A stretch of 5,674 nt of DNA from positions 1 through 5,674 of the forward strand of contig SKGH01000097.1 of NCBI GenBank assembly GCA_007117575.1, read 5' to 3'. The stretch comes from Candidatus Kaiserbacteria bacterium. Its GTDB lineage: Bacteria > Patescibacteriota > Minisyncoccia > Phycocordibacterales > UBA918. The notes below the pieces were generated by a model. The model saw only the letters and a list, made by a program, of their open reading frames with translations. It had not been told where the DNA came from and searched no databases. Below, one piece after another: positions 5,512 through 5,674 of this stretch; positions within the stretch are counted from its first letter, which is position 1; each line of letters opens with the position of its first letter. A program made the position numbers and the translations under genes.

Positions 5512-5674
5512 ACTTACGCGTTTCTGATGAAGTTCGAGGCACTGACCCAGCTCCAGTTTCGGTAACCATTTATTACTAACGTAATAAACCAAAAAATGTT
5601 TTAGTCAGTCACGAAAGAATATAAATGATCACAGAAACTGGAGCTGGGTGAGGCGTACTTGGTGGTACGATGAA
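5512..5674 (+). repeat. Dispersed structured repeat, copy 3 (right end truncated by the window)
   Basis: The copy begins with the same terminal repeat, acttacgcgttt (5512-5523), and runs off the window inside the conserved right block, so about 46 bases are missing. The hairpin arms are a perfect 16-bp pair, acccagctccagtttc (5545-5560) and gaaactggagctgggt (5634-5649), around a 73-base loop. The loop has the same orientation as copy 2 and the opposite orientation to copy 1. The small loop hairpin tttattac/gtaataaa is at 5569-5588. The visible right block, 5650-5674, is identical to copy 1. The copy lies upstream of the 341-aa gene; whether it also abuts the stop codon of a further minus-strand gene, as copies 1 and 2 do, is outside the window. 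Confidence 0.9.

Noticed and set aside
1..5674. CRISPR array.
   Set aside because: The repeats are about 210 bp, carry no short regular spacers and are 1.4-4 kb apart; no cas genes are present.

Overview
The window looks like chromosomal DNA of a Candidate Phyla Radiation (Patescibacteria) bacterium. The evidence is moderate AT-richness, standard-code genes, and two proteins of a type I associate with that group: a two-TM conserved membrane protein and a sigma-region-4/HARE-type helix-turn-helix protein. Assignment below phylum level is not possible from the sequence alone.

Layout: all four supported genes lie on the minus strand. Reading in the direction of transcription, a 341-aa sigma4/HARE DNA-binding protein (5384 to 4359) has its own plausible promoter. 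After a 545-bp gap comes a cluster of a 451-aa membrane protein (3813 to 2458), the endolytic murein transglycosylase MltG (2468 to 1410, overlapping the preceding stop by 11 bp) and the tRNA 2-thiouridylase MnmA (1303 to 230). The membrane protein and MltG are probably co-transcribed; MnmA follows after 106 bp. The cluster combines cell-envelope and tRNA-modification functions and does not form one obvious pathway.

The unusual content is a dispersed, structured, non-coding repeat of about 210 bp present three times: 1-203 (left end cut by the window), 4135-4343 (complete) and 5512-5674 (right end cut). The complete copy has 12-bp perfect terminal inverted repeats. Inside are a long hairpin with 16-bp arms around a 71-73-base loop, and a nearly invariant right-hand part. 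In copy 1 the hairpin loop is inverted relative to copies 2 and 3, while everything outside the arms keeps the same orientation. The arms of copies 2 and 3 differ by paired, complementary substitutions. The two copies with visible right ends lie immediately 3' of a stop codon. The element carries no ORF. It could be a non-autonomous mobile element, a structured RNA or DNA module, or both; the sequence does not decide which. No transposase, recombinase or reverse transcriptase is encoded in the window.
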